A stretch of DNA of 53,515 nucleotides from a bacterium. Its GTDB lineage: Bacteria > Patescibacteriota > Dojkabacteria > JAKAPS01. How positions within the stretch are numbered: the first letter of the stretch is position 1; each line of letters starts with the position of its first letter. Made by a program: the position numbers and the translations under genes. The notes beneath the pieces were generated by a model, which worked only from the letters and a program-made list of their open reading frames with translations, made no database searches and was not told where the DNA came from. The DNA is taken from the NCBI GenBank assembly GCA_021806925.1, contig JAKAPS010000007.1, forward strand, positions 1 to 53,515, given 5' to 3'. Positions 41,795-51,907 of this stretch are shown here, piece after piece.

Positions 41795-42280
41795 ATGGGG
41801 TATATTATAACTACAACAATACAACAAAAACTTGTAGCACTAACAATAGGTCATGATAAGCATAGTATACTAAATGACATGGAATCAATATCATGTCAAT
41901 ATATTGATACTATAGGTACTAATTACGATATAGAATTCAAGCTAGGTTTGTTAGATATGCTCATTGCATATACCTTTAAGTATAGCGATACTTTCCATAC
42001 AATGATTCTTAAATTTTTAAATGCAAAAAAAATTATATCACAGGATATAGATAAAATGGTTAATGATACTAATTTATTAAACACTAGTAAATTATACTTC
42101 ATTATAAAAAGATATATGGCATATAGATTAATGTGCAAGAGATTCCCAAACATGTATAGTGCATTTTATAATGAGGGAAATGACAACACACTTCGATTTA
42201 ATAGCAGTAATGATGAATTCAACACATTAAAGTATATTCTACACGAAATTAATTACTTTTTAGAATGTATGCTATATTAA
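41795..42280 (+). CDS. Unknown helical protein
   Basis: I do not recognise this 161-residue protein. It is predicted all-helical and soluble, with two Tyr-rich helices (LYFIIKRYMAYRLMCKRF). It follows the 74-residue gene by 17 bases. About 200 bases of A+T-rich sequence without a gene separate it from typA. Confidence 0.45.
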   Translation: MGYIITTTIQQKLVALTIGHDKHSILNDMESISCQYIDTIGTNYDIEFKLGLLDMLIAYTFKYSDTFHTMILKFLNAKKIISQDIDKMVNDTNLLNTSKLYFIIKRYMAYRLMCKRFPNMYSAFYNEGNDNTLRFNSSNDEFNTLKYILHEINYFLECMLY

Positions 42281-42484
42281 AAACAGCCCAAAAATGAAAG
42301 AAGCATTATTACAAAGATAAGCTTTTTACAATTTGGATTTATTACACATAATGAATGATTATTTTTAGCCTACTTTATTCTCATCACATAAAGTCATAAC
42401 TGTTTCATTTTACCCAATTTAATGCTAAAATACATAGTAGTTTTCCTGCATGTGTAATGGAAAAATGAAATACTAATACAATTT

Positions 42485-44317
42485 ATGGACAATAACACAT
42501 ATACAAAAATAAGGAATGTAGCTATTATAGCTCACGTTGATCATGGCAAAACTACCTTGGTGGATGGATTTCTTAAACAGACACATGTTTTTAGGGAAAA
42601 TGAGGAGAATTTTTCGGCTCAACAGATATTAGACTACAACGACTTAGAGAGAGAAAGAGGTATTACAATATTAGCGAAAACTGCATCAATAAACTATAAA
42701 GGATATAAGATAAACATAATTGATACACCAGGACACAGCGATTTTGGTGGAGAAGTTGAGAAGACTCTAAATATGGCTGATGGTTGTTTGCTAATTATAG
42801 ACGCACAAGAAGGACCAATGCCACAAACATATTTTGTCCTAAAAAAAGCCCTAGAGTTGAATAAATCGATTATACTAGTTATAAATAAAATAGATAAAAG
42901 CTTTGCAAACCCTGCAAATGCACTTGATAAGGCATATGACTTGTTCCTTAGCCTTGCAATTAATGAAAGTCAATTGGATTTTCCTGTATTTTATGCAATA
43001 GGGAAAGATGGTAAAGCATACACAACAATTCCTGCAAATTTTGATGATCCAGCAGATTTAAGTCCTATTCTTGAGAAAGTCATTGAATACTTTCCTCATC
43101 CAGAACCTAATATTGAAGGATCACTTCAACTGCAAGTTACATTAACTGATTTTGACAAACATTTAGGCACTCTTTGTATAGGTAAAGTAATAAGGGGAAC
43201 AATAGAGAAAGATAAGAACGTTGTTATATTGAAAGATAATTCAAAAGATAAAGGGCAAATCTCAAAAGTATTCGTTATGGAGGGATTAAAAAGAGTTGAA
43301 AAAGATATTTGCTATGCTGGAGATATTGTCATTATCTCAGGAATAAAAGATGTAACAATAGGTGATACTATAGCGGGAACTGATAATCCAGAAGCTCTTC
43401 CAAGAATACAGGTTCAGGAACCATCTGTAAGAATAAAAATTGAAGCGAGCACATCACCATTTTTAGGTAGAGACGGGAAATTCTTAACTTCGAGAGAAAT
43501 AGGAGTAAGATTAGAAAAAGAGGTTGAATCTAATTTGTCTATGAAGCTTGAAAAAACAGGAGATGGCGGATTCTTCGTTTCAGGTAGAGGTGAATTACAT
43601 CTTGGAATACTTATAGAAACATTAAGAAGAGAGAATTACGAATTTCAGATATCAAAACCAACCGTCGTTATAAAAGGGGAGGGGAATAATAAACTTGAAC
43701 CTCTTGAAGAAGTGTTTATTGAAGTAAATCAAGACTATTTTGGAACTGTTTCAACGATAATGACTCTTAGAAGTGCCAATCTTCTGAATATAGAGACACG
43801 AGGTAATATTTCAATGTTTCACTATGAAGCATTAACAAAAAATATGTTTGGACTAAGAACTGAGTTATTGTCACAAACTAGAGGAACAGCCACAATAAAT
43901 GTTATGTTCTCTAAATTTGTTCCATATTCACATCCATTGCCATCAACAAGAAATGGGGCATTATGTTCAACAGATACAGGTACAGCTACTTCATATGCAC
44001 TTGAAAAAATAGAGGATAGAGGAAATCTTTTCATTTCACCAGGTGATGAAGTATATACAGGAATGGTTATTGGAATTGCAAAATATGACAATGATATGAA
44101 TGTTAACCCAACACTGCAAAAACAAAAAACAAGTATACATATGTCAGTTTCTGAGATTGCAATAAAATTAAAGGAACCCATGCAACTTACTCTAGATAAC
44201 CTATTTCAGTTGCTTGAAGATGATGAGGTATTGGAGATTACTCCAAAGTTCCTTAGATTAAGGAAAAGGGTTTTAGATCCAGCAAAAAGAAGTATAAAAA
44301 GAGAAACAAGAGGGTAA
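42485..44317 (+). CDS. typA: Translational GTPase TypA/BipA
   Basis: This 610-residue ribosome-binding GTPase is involved in ribosome assembly and stress response. The G domain shows IAHVDHGKTTLVDGF (G1), ERERGITILAK (G2), IIDTPGHSDFGGEVEK (G3) and VINKIDKSFANP (G4) within the first 140 residues. The beta-barrel, the two alpha/beta domains (GDGGFFVSGRGELHLGILIE) and the TypA-specific C-terminus (TPKFLRLRKRVLD) follow. The length matches the family. The next gene begins one base after its stop. Confidence 0.96.
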   Translation: MDNNTYTKIRNVAIIAHVDHGKTTLVDGFLKQTHVFRENEENFSAQQILDYNDLERERGITILAKTASINYKGYKINIIDTPGHSDFGGEVEKTLNMADGCLLIIDAQEGPMPQTYFVLKKALELNKSIILVINKIDKSFANPANALDKAYDLFLSLAINESQLDFPVFYAIGKDGKAYTTIPANFDDPADLSPILEKVIEYFPHPEPNIEGSLQLQVTLTDFDKHLGTLCIGKVIRGTIEKDKNVVILKDNSKDKGQISKVFVMEGLKRVEKDICYAGDIVIISGIKDVTIGDTIAGTDNPEALPRIQVQEPSVRIKIEASTSPFLGRDGKFLTSREIGVRLEKEVESNLSMKLEKTGDGGFFVSGRGELHLGILIETLRRENYEFQISKPTVVIKGEGNNKLEPLEEVFIEVNQDYFGTVSTIMTLRSANLLNIETRGNISMFHYEALTKNMFGLRTELLSQTRGTATINVMFSKFVPYSHPLPSTRNGALCSTDTGTATSYALEKIEDRGNLFISPGDEVYTGMVIGIAKYDNDMNVNPTLQKQKTSIHMSVSEIAIKLKEPMQLTLDNLFQLLEDDEVLEITPKFLRLRKRVLDPAKRSIKRETRG

Positions 44318-44318
44318 A

Positions 44319-45839
44319 ATGATAAAAAAAAGAATAATTTTTTCAAAATATGAAAAATTATTTCTCTTGCTTATTCTTTTAATTTCGACATTTCTTCACT
44401 TTTACCTACTAAATACTCATTTGCACTTTAATTTAGATGAAGGATATATGAGTTTCACTATAAGAAACATTATATACTTACATCATTTTCCAACTGTAGG
44501 ACCAGGTGGATCAATAGGTAATGGAATTTACCATGGAGCATTTTTTTATTATTTATTTTTGATTCCAGGTATACTTTCAAATTTCAATCCATTAGGATTT
44601 GCATACTTTGTTGTTATACTTTCAATAATATCAGATGTATTGCTTTACATTTCTATTCGTGAAGTATATGGAAAATTAGTTTCAATCCTGACCGTTATAT
44701 TTTATGTATTTTCGTATAATGTGATAGTGTATTCAAGATGGGAATGGAATCCGAACACTATTCCATTTTTTACAATATTATCACTATTTTCATTAATTTA
44801 TGGAATTAAAACATATAAAGATACAAACAATAACATAAGCAATGATATAAACAATAAAGAAAGTGTTATAGAATATTTAAGAAAGCGCAAGAGCTTAATA
44901 TATTTTTCAATTTTTTATTTTTCTATTGGAGCCATAACTCAATTACATATCGCAGGTTGGGTAATGTACCCTGTTGCTATACTCATTCTATTTGATACTA
45001 GAAAATACATTAAAAATATCCGATATTATCTTATTTATACATTATCGTTTTTGTTTCCAATGATTCCAACTATATTTCATGAATTGAAATATAAGTTCCC
45101 GATGATTAAGGGAATTCTATTATTTATATTACAGCATAAATCAGGGAATATTTTTATATCTTTGAGTAAAGGCATAGGAAATTACGCATTCTTTATAAAT
45201 GATATTTTCAAAATCCCACCAGAAATTACAGGATTTCTAACTATATTTGGAATTTTTTTAATATACCTTGAGATAAAAGAAAATAAGAAAGAAAAAATAA
45301 ATAGTAATAAGAAAAACCACACATATACAGATTCTGATACAAAGGAAATGATATCTATTTTATCAAAATACATTCTTTATATATTGTTTTTTGCATATAT
45401 TATGTACTCAGAATATCCTGGAGATATCCATCATATACATTACGCCGAATTTCTATTTCCAATATTTCCATTACTGGCATCACTTTCTATTATATTCCTG
45501 GTAAGGTTAAAACAAGAATTCGCTGTTATATGCTTAATAATTGTATCAATGTTCATATACAGTAATCTTATTTTATTTAAAGAAGGTATAGTGAATGGCA
45601 TTCAAGAATACAGAACAGAAAATATAATATGTTCAGATATAAAGAATTCTATAAAAACAAATACTGCTGACGTAAATATTAATAATACAATTAATAATCC
45701 AGTATATTTACAATACATATGTCTAATCAGCTATAATATTTCATTAAATTCAAATTCATTAGATAGATTCATTGTATATACTAATTGGATAAATAACACA
45801 AGCGTTATACAAATCAAAAATACATATATTAAAAGATAG
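44319..45839 (+). CDS. GT-C (PMT/ArnT-like) membrane glycosyltransferase
   Basis: The 506-residue protein has about ten membrane helices. Its first external loop has HFNLDEGYMSFTIRNIIY with the Asp-Glu pair typical of PMT/ArnT enzymes. Further on it has VYSRWEWNPNTIPFF, and a soluble region with DIHHIHYAEFLFPIFPL near residue 370. It should take a sugar from a polyprenyl phosphate and add it to a surface acceptor. Its start lies one base after typA, so it is read through from there. Substrate unknown. Confidence 0.82.
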   Translation: MIKKRIIFSKYEKLFLLLILLISTFLHFYLLNTHLHFNLDEGYMSFTIRNIIYLHHFPTVGPGGSIGNGIYHGAFFYYLFLIPGILSNFNPLGFAYFVVILSIISDVLLYISIREVYGKLVSILTVIFYVFSYNVIVYSRWEWNPNTIPFFTILSLFSLIYGIKTYKDTNNNISNDINNKESVIEYLRKRKSLIYFSIFYFSIGAITQLHIAGWVMYPVAILILFDTRKYIKNIRYYLIYTLSFLFPMIPTIFHELKYKFPMIKGILLFILQHKSGNIFISLSKGIGNYAFFINDIFKIPPEITGFLTIFGIFLIYLEIKENKKEKINSNKKNHTYTDSDTKEMISILSKYILYILFFAYIMYSEYPGDIHHIHYAEFLFPIFPLLASLSIIFLVRLKQEFAVICLIIVSMFIYSNLILFKEGIVNGIQEYRTENIICSDIKNSIKTNTADVNINNTINNPVYLQYICLISYNISLNSNSLDRFIVYTNWINNTSVIQIKNTYIKR

Positions 45840-45888
45840 ACAAATTTGACAACATGCATATTTTTATAATATCTTTCATAAAGGAAAT

Positions 45889-46365
45889 ATGAGTAAATAT
45901 CTTAATTCAATTATACGTATACTTTTCGGTATTATATGGTTAATTGATTCATATTTCAAATGGCAAACGCCGTTCTTAACAGGATTTAGTTCATATATTG
46001 CGTCTAATAATCAGCTGCCAATTCTAAAATTATGGTATGAGTTCTGGTCAAATATAATAAATATAAATCCAAGTCTTTTTGCTTATTCAGTGGCTACACT
46101 TGAAACATTAACAGCCCTAGGCTTAATATTTGGATTTGCAAAAAAAATCGGATATGTTATAGCTTCTATTTTAGCACTTTTAATTTGGGGAGTAGCAGAA
46201 GGATTTGGTGGTCCGTACTCAGCAAGCTCAACTGATATTGGTACAGGAATAATATATTTTCTAGTATTTGTGTGCCTGTACTATATATCTACAATATCAA
46301 CAGATTACCTATCAATAGACTATATCCTATCCAAAAGAATCACATTCTGGAAAAAGATATCGTAA
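45889..46365 (+). CDS. DoxX-family membrane protein
   Basis: This 158-residue protein has four membrane helices (about 5-22, 60-85, 88-105, 118-138). It has the DoxX pattern IIRILFGIIWLIDSYFKW at the start and VATLETLTALGLIFGFAKKIG in the middle. DoxX proteins are linked to quinone, thiol or redox stress at the membrane, but the role is uncertain. A short Shine-Dalgarno AAAGGA lies before the ATG, unlike many genes here. Confidence 0.78.
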   Translation: MSKYLNSIIRILFGIIWLIDSYFKWQTPFLTGFSSYIASNNQLPILKLWYEFWSNIININPSLFAYSVATLETLTALGLIFGFAKKIGYVIASILALLIWGVAEGFGGPYSASSTDIGTGIIYFLVFVCLYYISTISTDYLSIDYILSKRITFWKKIS

Positions 46366-46419
46366 TACTAACCTAAATAATACTCATATGCTTTCTTTCA
46401 TATTTTTTTAATTTTAATC

Positions 46420-46428
46420 TGCTATACT
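46420..46428 (+). promoter_or_regulatory. Extended -10 promoter of gnd
   Basis: TG-C-TATACT (46420-46428) is an extended -10 box, 8 bases before the ATG at 46437. It predicts a leaderless or almost leaderless transcript. Confidence 0.55.
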
Positions 46429-46436
46429 TATTATGT

Positions 46437-47360
46437 ATGGACAATAAAGTAATTTTAATAGGGCTTGGGAAAATGGGAAAAGGATTACTAACCAATTTTA
46501 TCAAGAACGGTATTGAAGTAATAGGTTATAACAGATCAAAAGAGGAATACTTAAGTATCGAGAGAAATAAAAATTTGTACTTAGCTTCTTCCTTTGATGA
46601 TATATTTACAAAAACAGATAAAAATATACCTGTACTTGTATGGTTAATGCTTTCACAGGGAAATGCTGTTGATGAAGTTATTACGAATATAAAACCATAT
46701 TTGAAGAAAGGGGATACAATCGTTGATGGTGGTAATTCCTACTATAAAGATAGTATTAGAAGAGCAGGTGAGCTTAATTCATCAGGTGTAAATTATTTGG
46801 ATATTGGTGTTTCTGGAGGTATAAATGGTGCTACCAATGGTGCATGTATGATGATTGGAGGAAGGAAAGACATATTTGATAAATATGAGCATATTTTTAA
46901 ATCAATATCATTAGATAATGGATATAAATATATGGGGACATCTGGTTGCGGTCATTATACTAAGATGGTTCACAATGCAATTGAATATGGAATGATGGAG
47001 TCAATTGCAGAGGGGTTGGATCTACTAAGAACTGGTTCAAAAAATTCAATTGGATTTGAAGTGTCATTGAAAGATGCTTTGAGTGTATGGAATCATGGTA
47101 GTATAATCTCAAGCTATTTAACTGAATTAGCTGAGGACATATTTACTGGTTCTTCAATTGAAGATATTGATGAAATTGAACCAATTATTGAGGAGAATGG
47201 AGAGGGTGCATGGAGTCTGAATGAAGCAATAACAAATAAAGTGCCTTTTTATTCACTTTCTGTTGCACTATTTGAAAGATACTCATCAAAAAGAGTTTCT
47301 TTTTCAAGGAAGGTTATATCATTACTAAGAAACAAATTTGGCGGACATAAAACATATTAG
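46437..47360 (+). CDS. gnd: 6-phosphogluconate dehydrogenase, decarboxylating (short type)
   Basis: This 307-residue enzyme is shorter than the roughly 470-residue E. coli form and fits the short GndA-like type. Features are a Rossmann start VILIGLGKMGKGLLTNF, a substrate loop VDGGNSYYKDSIRR, the family motif YLDIGVSGGINGATNGACMMIGG (near residues 118-140) and the catalytic Lys in GHYTKMVHNAIEYG (near 180). It turns 6-phosphogluconate into ribulose-5-phosphate, CO2 and NADPH or NADH. zwf follows 49 bases on, giving both dehydrogenases of the oxidative pentose-phosphate pathway. The lactonase is not seen here. Confidence 0.93.
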   Translation: MDNKVILIGLGKMGKGLLTNFIKNGIEVIGYNRSKEEYLSIERNKNLYLASSFDDIFTKTDKNIPVLVWLMLSQGNAVDEVITNIKPYLKKGDTIVDGGNSYYKDSIRRAGELNSSGVNYLDIGVSGGINGATNGACMMIGGRKDIFDKYEHIFKSISLDNGYKYMGTSGCGHYTKMVHNAIEYGMMESIAEGLDLLRTGSKNSIGFEVSLKDALSVWNHGSIISSYLTELAEDIFTGSSIEDIDEIEPIIEENGEGAWSLNEAITNKVPFYSLSVALFERYSSKRVSFSRKVISLLRNKFGGHKTY

Positions 47361-47409
47361 AAACAAAGGAGTCAAATAAGAGGAAACTTGAATAAAATAA
47401 TTTATATAT

Positions 47410-48594
47410 ATGAAAAACATTGTATTATTTGGTGCTAGTGGAGACCTATCAAACAAAAAGGTACTACCTGCACTCAAAAATTTAAAGAAAACTCAAGACT
47501 TTAGTTTATATGGTATTGGAAGAAGTGAATCATATACTTCTGATATACTTGATGTAAACTATATAAGTATAAATTTTAATAATGTAGAAGATTTTGAAAA
47601 ATTAAAATGGGTTCTAAACCTAGACAATCCGATATATTATTTAGCAGTATCATCAGAATTCTTTTATGTAATTGCTGAGAATCTAGCAAAAAGGAAACTA
47701 AATTTTCCAAATAGTTATATATGCTTTGAAAAGCCATTTGGAAAAAATAAAGCAGAGGCGGATGAACTATACGGTAAAATTTCAAAGCTATTTAAAAACA
47801 TATGTATAATAGACCATTACTTAGCAAAGCCTCCTCTAATTGATATTGAGAATATAATTAAGGACAACTATATAATTAAATCGATAATTGAATCAAAAAA
47901 ATTAAATGAAATACAATTCACAAATTTTGAAAACGTTTTAATAGGAAAAAGAGGAGAATACTATGATAAGACTGGTGAAATTAAAGATTTCTTTCAAAGC
48001 CATACAATGCAGGTTATATCAACCAGTCTGAAAAGTTTATATAATTTCAATAAACTAGATGCGTTAAAGAACATTGACTATACAAAGAAAGGAATTTTTG
48101 GTCAATATGAAGGTTACCTGGAAGAAAAAGGAGTAAGTGAATCTAGTATAACGGAAACATATTTCGAAGGGGAATTTTCAGTTAATATACCTGCAGAAAA
48201 AAGACATATAAAAATGTTTATACGTCAAGGGAAAGCAATGAAAAGAAAAGAAACAATTTTGTCTTTTATACTAGAAGATAATAATTCATTAGTATTCTCG
48301 ATTGCTCCGGAAGAATCTATTTCCATTAACTGCTTTCTACCTAATGGAAAGGAGATACATTTAAAAAATGTTATTGCAGAGGAATATAGAGATAGCTATG
48401 AGGTCATATTCGAAAATTTACTTAATAGTGTTGATGGATTCACTTACAATGTTGATATAAAGGAGATTGAGCAATCATGGAATATATCAGAAGAGATTTT
48501 GAAGTATAAAGAACACAATGAAATATTCATATATGAAAAGGGTATAGACTCAATTGATAAAGGCCTATGGTTAACAGACTGGAAATTAATTTAA
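47410..48594 (+). CDS. zwf: Glucose-6-phosphate dehydrogenase (short form)
   Basis: This 394-residue protein is about 90 residues shorter than common Zwf enzymes. It shows the coenzyme motif IVLFGASGDLSNKKVLPAL (4-22), the active-site peptide IDHYLAKP (near 136-143, usually DHYLGK), and the catalytic-base region RGEYYDKTGEIKDFFQSHTMQV (near 183-204). It oxidises glucose-6-phosphate and feeds gnd. The stop overlaps the stop of the convergent transketolase C-subunit gene by 4 bases. The changes in the motif and the shortened C-terminal domain are noteworthy, but the family is clear. Confidence 0.9.
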   Translation: MKNIVLFGASGDLSNKKVLPALKNLKKTQDFSLYGIGRSESYTSDILDVNYISINFNNVEDFEKLKWVLNLDNPIYYLAVSSEFFYVIAENLAKRKLNFPNSYICFEKPFGKNKAEADELYGKISKLFKNICIIDHYLAKPPLIDIENIIKDNYIIKSIIESKKLNEIQFTNFENVLIGKRGEYYDKTGEIKDFFQSHTMQVISTSLKSLYNFNKLDALKNIDYTKKGIFGQYEGYLEEKGVSESSITETYFEGEFSVNIPAEKRHIKMFIRQGKAMKRKETILSFILEDNNSLVFSIAPEESISINCFLPNGKEIHLKNVIAEEYRDSYEVIFENLLNSVDGFTYNVDIKEIEQSWNISEEILKYKEHNEIFIYEKGIDSIDKGLWLTDWKLI

Positions 48595-49574
48595 GAAATT
48601 AATTGTGATTTTAACTTATCCAATACTCTCTTTAAAACACCTTCATTATCCAATCTATATTTAGCAAATAAGGATAGATAGTCTCCGCTCTCACCAAAGG
48701 AATCTTCCATTCCAATTCTAATAACAGGAATATGGGACTCACATATAACTTCAAGTACGCTACTACCAAATCCACCGAACAATTGAGTATCTTCAAGTGT
48801 AATAAAAATATCAGATTCATGTTTTAGCTCAAGTATTTTTTTCTCATCAATTGGTTTAATTGATCCAAAGTTATTTAAACTAGAACAAGTAAATCTACTA
48901 TTATTCTTTTGAATATTCTCATATAGATATTCAGCAGTTTCGAGCATACAACCAGTGGATAGGATAGATATCTTAACATTCTTATCTATAGAATTATTTC
49001 TTTTAATCTCAATTGATTTTGTAAATTCAATATTATTGAAACAATATGATTTAACAGGCTGTCTTGTGAACCTTATATATACTGGAGAATCAATAGAAAG
49101 AGCATACTTTATCGCATTTTTTGCTTCGTAATAATCACATGGATTTAAGACAACTAAATTTGGAATTACTCTCATAATAGCGATATCTTCCATTGCCTGA
49201 TGTGTTGCACCATCTTCTCCAACACCAAGTCCAACATGTGTTGAAAATATCTTTATATTTCTATTTGAATAACATACGCTTGTCCTTATAAAGTCCCAAT
49301 TTCTTCCAGGTGAGAAAGCAGCAAAACTTGTTATTACTGGAATAAATCCTACTTGCTCGAGCCCTGATGCTATTTGAACAAGACTAGTTTCTGCAACACC
49401 AACATTGATAACTCTATCTGAAAATTCATCATTTATTTTAGTTAACTTTGTAGAGTCAATCAAATCAGCACTCAATGCAAATATATTTGAATTAAGTTTC
49501 ATTTGAACATAAAGCTCATCGCCAATAGCATTCCTTGTTGCTATATACTCTTCAGCGCTATTGTTATTACTCAT
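48591..49574 (-). CDS. Transketolase, C-terminal subunit
   Basis: The 327-residue protein has the pyrimidine-binding domain of transketolase, with VINVGVAETSLVQIASGLEQVGF (containing the cofactor-activating Glu), FSTHVGLGVGEDGATHQAMEDIAIMRVIPNL, and the C-terminal transketolase domain (ISILSTGCMLETAEYL). Together with the next gene it makes the two-subunit enzyme that moves two-carbon units between sugar phosphates. The two genes are 9 bases apart, N-terminal subunit first. Confidence 0.93.
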   Translation of the reverse strand: MSNNNSAEEYIATRNAIGDELYVQMKLNSNIFALSADLIDSTKLTKINDEFSDRVINVGVAETSLVQIASGLEQVGFIPVITSFAAFSPGRNWDFIRTSVCYSNRNIKIFSTHVGLGVGEDGATHQAMEDIAIMRVIPNLVVLNPCDYYEAKNAIKYALSIDSPVYIRFTRQPVKSYCFNNIEFTKSIEIKRNNSIDKNVKISILSTGCMLETAEYLYENIQKNNSRFTCSSLNNFGSIKPIDEKKILELKHESDIFITLEDTQLFGGFGSSVLEVICESHIPVIRIGMEDSFGESGDYLSLFAKYRLDNEGVLKRVLDKLKSQLIS

Positions 49575-49583
49575 ATATTTATT

Positions 49584-50456
49584 TTACTTTGTATTTAATG
49601 TACTTTTCTCATATTCTTCTAATGATTTCTTAGCAAGATCAAAATCAACATCGCTTAATTGTTTTCCATGCCATATATATTTATTCTCCATGAAATCTAC
49701 ACCATATCCTAAAACAGTATGTGCAATAACTACTTTTGGTCTTCCATTATGTAGTAGTGCTGATTTTTTAACTAAATCAAATGTATATATTAAATCATCA
49801 ATATTGTTTCCATTAGCCTCAAAAGCGTCCCAACCAAATGATTCATATTTTTTTTTCAGAGGGGCTACAGGGACAATATCATCAACGAACCCATCAATTT
49901 CAATATTGTTGTTATCAATAACAAGGATAATGTTATCTAATCTCTTTGCTGATGCAAATTGAATAGTTTCCCATATTGCACCTTCTTGGTGTTCACCATC
50001 ACTTGATAAAATATATACATACCTATTTTTAATATTACGCATTATTAGTCCCAATGCAATACCAATTCCAACTCCTACTCCCTGTCCAAGGGGACCAGTT
50101 GACGCCTCAACAAACGGTAATGATATGTTATGAGGATGCCCTTGCAATCGTGAATCAATCTTCCTGAAAGTATTTAATAATTCATTCTTTTGTATTAATC
50201 CAATTTGGGATAAAGCTGCATAGTAACTCGCAACGGTATGACCATTAGAAAGTACAAAATGATCCTTATCTATTGAATTAAAATCACTTAAAGAATAATT
50301 CATTACAGAAAAAAAAAGTACTGACATAATATCAGCAATACTCAGAGATCCTCCAGGGTGACCTGATTGTGCATTTTTTATAGCTTCAAGTGAAAGCAAT
50401 CTATTCTCAAATGATTTATGAAGAATAGCCTCTATATCTAAATTAAATGGATTCAC
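49584..50456 (-). CDS. Transketolase, N-terminal subunit
   Basis: This 290-residue protein is the thiamine-diphosphate binding half. It has AQSGHPGGSLSIADIMSVLFF (30-50), HVLSNGH-like FVLSNGHTVASYYAAL, PLGQGVGVGIGIALG, and the metal/diphosphate motif SSDGEHQEGAIWETIQFA followed by IDNNNIEIDG. Split transketolases of this kind are common in archaea and in some bacteria. Coupled with the C-terminal subunit downstream. Confidence 0.94.
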   Translation of the reverse strand: MNPFNLDIEAILHKSFENRLLSLEAIKNAQSGHPGGSLSIADIMSVLFFSVMNYSLSDFNSIDKDHFVLSNGHTVASYYAALSQIGLIQKNELLNTFRKIDSRLQGHPHNISLPFVEASTGPLGQGVGVGIGIALGLIMRNIKNRYVYILSSDGEHQEGAIWETIQFASAKRLDNIILVIDNNNIEIDGFVDDIVPVAPLKKKYESFGWDAFEANGNNIDDLIYTFDLVKKSALLHNGRPKVVIAHTVLGYGVDFMENKYIWHGKQLSDVDFDLAKKSLEEYEKSTLNTK

Positions 50457-50770
50457 AGTATGTTTTTACAATTCTATAATTTCCTATACTTTTATGCAAG
50501 AAAATATAATCCTATTATTACATAATTTAATATATAAAAATGAAGAGCTGTCATCTTCAAGGAGTTTAAAAATAACTCAAGTGTAGATATAATACAAAGT
50601 AAGAACAGCTTATAAAATATATGTAGAGTAAAATAAATGGAAAAATAATAGGGTAGGGGACACACGAAAACATATAAATATAGATAGATTGAATATATAA
50701 AGGATGTTTGAAACTCAATACAAAGTATACATATAGAGTGTATACTACAAATGAATCAATAAATAGGATT
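50457..50770. other. Intergenic and leader region before tgt
   Basis: Contains a small hairpin (TGAAGA 50541-50546 with TCTTCA 50554-50559) and a TATAAT box (50588-50593), giving a possible leader of roughly 170 bases for tgt. An in-frame TTG at 50708 with an upstream AAAGGA could extend tgt but does not fit the family start. No preQ1 riboswitch pattern was recognised. Confidence 0.4.
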
Positions 50771-51907
50771 ATGAAAGACACAATAAAATTAGAAAAAATA
50801 GCACAGAGCGGAAAATACGCCAGAGTTTTTGAAGTTACAACAGAACATGGTAAATTTGAGACACCAGTGTTTATGCCAGTTGGAACAACTGGTTCAATAA
50901 AGTCATTAAGCTTCAGGGATATAGATGAACTTGGTGCTAGAATAATACTAGCTAACACATACCACCTTTTTTTAAAACCAGGGATTGATATTGTAAAAGA
51001 GCATGGTGGTATAAATCATTTCATGAATTACAATTCAACAATCCTTACTGATAGCGGTGGATTCCAAATAATGAGTTTGAGTAAAAATTTAAAAATTGAA
51101 AAGGACGGAGTTTGGTTTAGATCTTATCTTAATGGCGACAGATTCTTTATAAGTCCAGAACTATCTATTGATTATCAAATAGGAATTGGAAGCGATATAA
51201 TAATGGCATTTGATCACCCATCATTCATATCAGATACATTTGAAGAAGCAAAATATAAAAAGGAACATACAAAAGACTGGCTTATGAAGTCATTTGATGA
51301 ATTCAAAAAAAAAGCATCGTATCAAAATATTTTCGGAATAGTACAAGGAGGGAACTACGAACAGCTAAGAAAGGAATCCTTGGATGATATACAAAATATG
51401 CCAGTTAATGGCATTGCAATTGGTGGCGAAGCAATCGGTTATGATAAGAATCAAACCATACAAACTCTTGACTGGATCAAAGACTATATTGATCCTAATC
51501 GTTTACACTATACAATGGGAGTGGGTGATATTGATGATATATTTGAGGTCGTATCAAGGGGAATTGATATGTTTGATTGTGTTTCTCCAACAAGAATAGC
51601 AAGAAAAGGTACAGCCATTGTTTCGTTTGAAAATGGAGGAAATAAAACAAACAGATTCAGGAAAGATATAACTAAATCAATATATCTGAAAAGTTTTGAT
51701 AAAATTGACCCTTGGTGTGATTGTTTCACATGTAGAAATTATTCAATTGGTTATATATGCCATTTATTTAGAAGCCATGAACTATTAGCATATAATTTAT
51801 TATCGATTCACAATTTAAGAATGATGACAAAATTAATGGAAGAAATAAGGGAGAGTATAAAATTAAACACTTTTGAAGAGCTAAAAGCAAAATGGATGAA
51901 CTACTAA
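50771..51907 (+). CDS. tgt: tRNA-guanine transglycosylase
   Basis: This 378-residue TIM-barrel enzyme swaps guanine 34 of certain tRNAs for preQ1, the first step of queuosine in tRNA. Motifs are GKFETPVFMPVGTTGSIKSL near 27-46, the catalytic Asp94 in LTDSGGFQIMSLS, GIVQGG, the nucleophile region MFDCVSPTRIARKGTA, and the zinc ligands CDCFTC with a His in HELLAYNLLSIHN. Length fits the family. The start at 50771 gives MKDTIKLEKI, which matches the family N-terminus. tRNA-His with a GTG anticodon in this window is one possible target. No preQ1-making genes are visible here. Confidence 0.94.
   Translation: MKDTIKLEKIAQSGKYARVFEVTTEHGKFETPVFMPVGTTGSIKSLSFRDIDELGARIILANTYHLFLKPGIDIVKEHGGINHFMNYNSTILTDSGGFQIMSLSKNLKIEKDGVWFRSYLNGDRFFISPELSIDYQIGIGSDIIMAFDHPSFISDTFEEAKYKKEHTKDWLMKSFDEFKKKASYQNIFGIVQGGNYEQLRKESLDDIQNMPVNGIAIGGEAIGYDKNQTIQTLDWIKDYIDPNRLHYTMGVGDIDDIFEVVSRGIDMFDCVSPTRIARKGTAIVSFENGGNKTNRFRKDITKSIYLKSFDKIDPWCDCFTCRNYSIGYICHLFRSHELLAYNLLSIHNLRMMTKLMEEIRESIKLNTFEELKAKWMNY

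Noticed and set aside
50457-50770. preQ1 riboswitch before tgt
   Set aside because: Only a small 6-bp hairpin is visible and no preQ1-type pseudoknot pattern was recognised.
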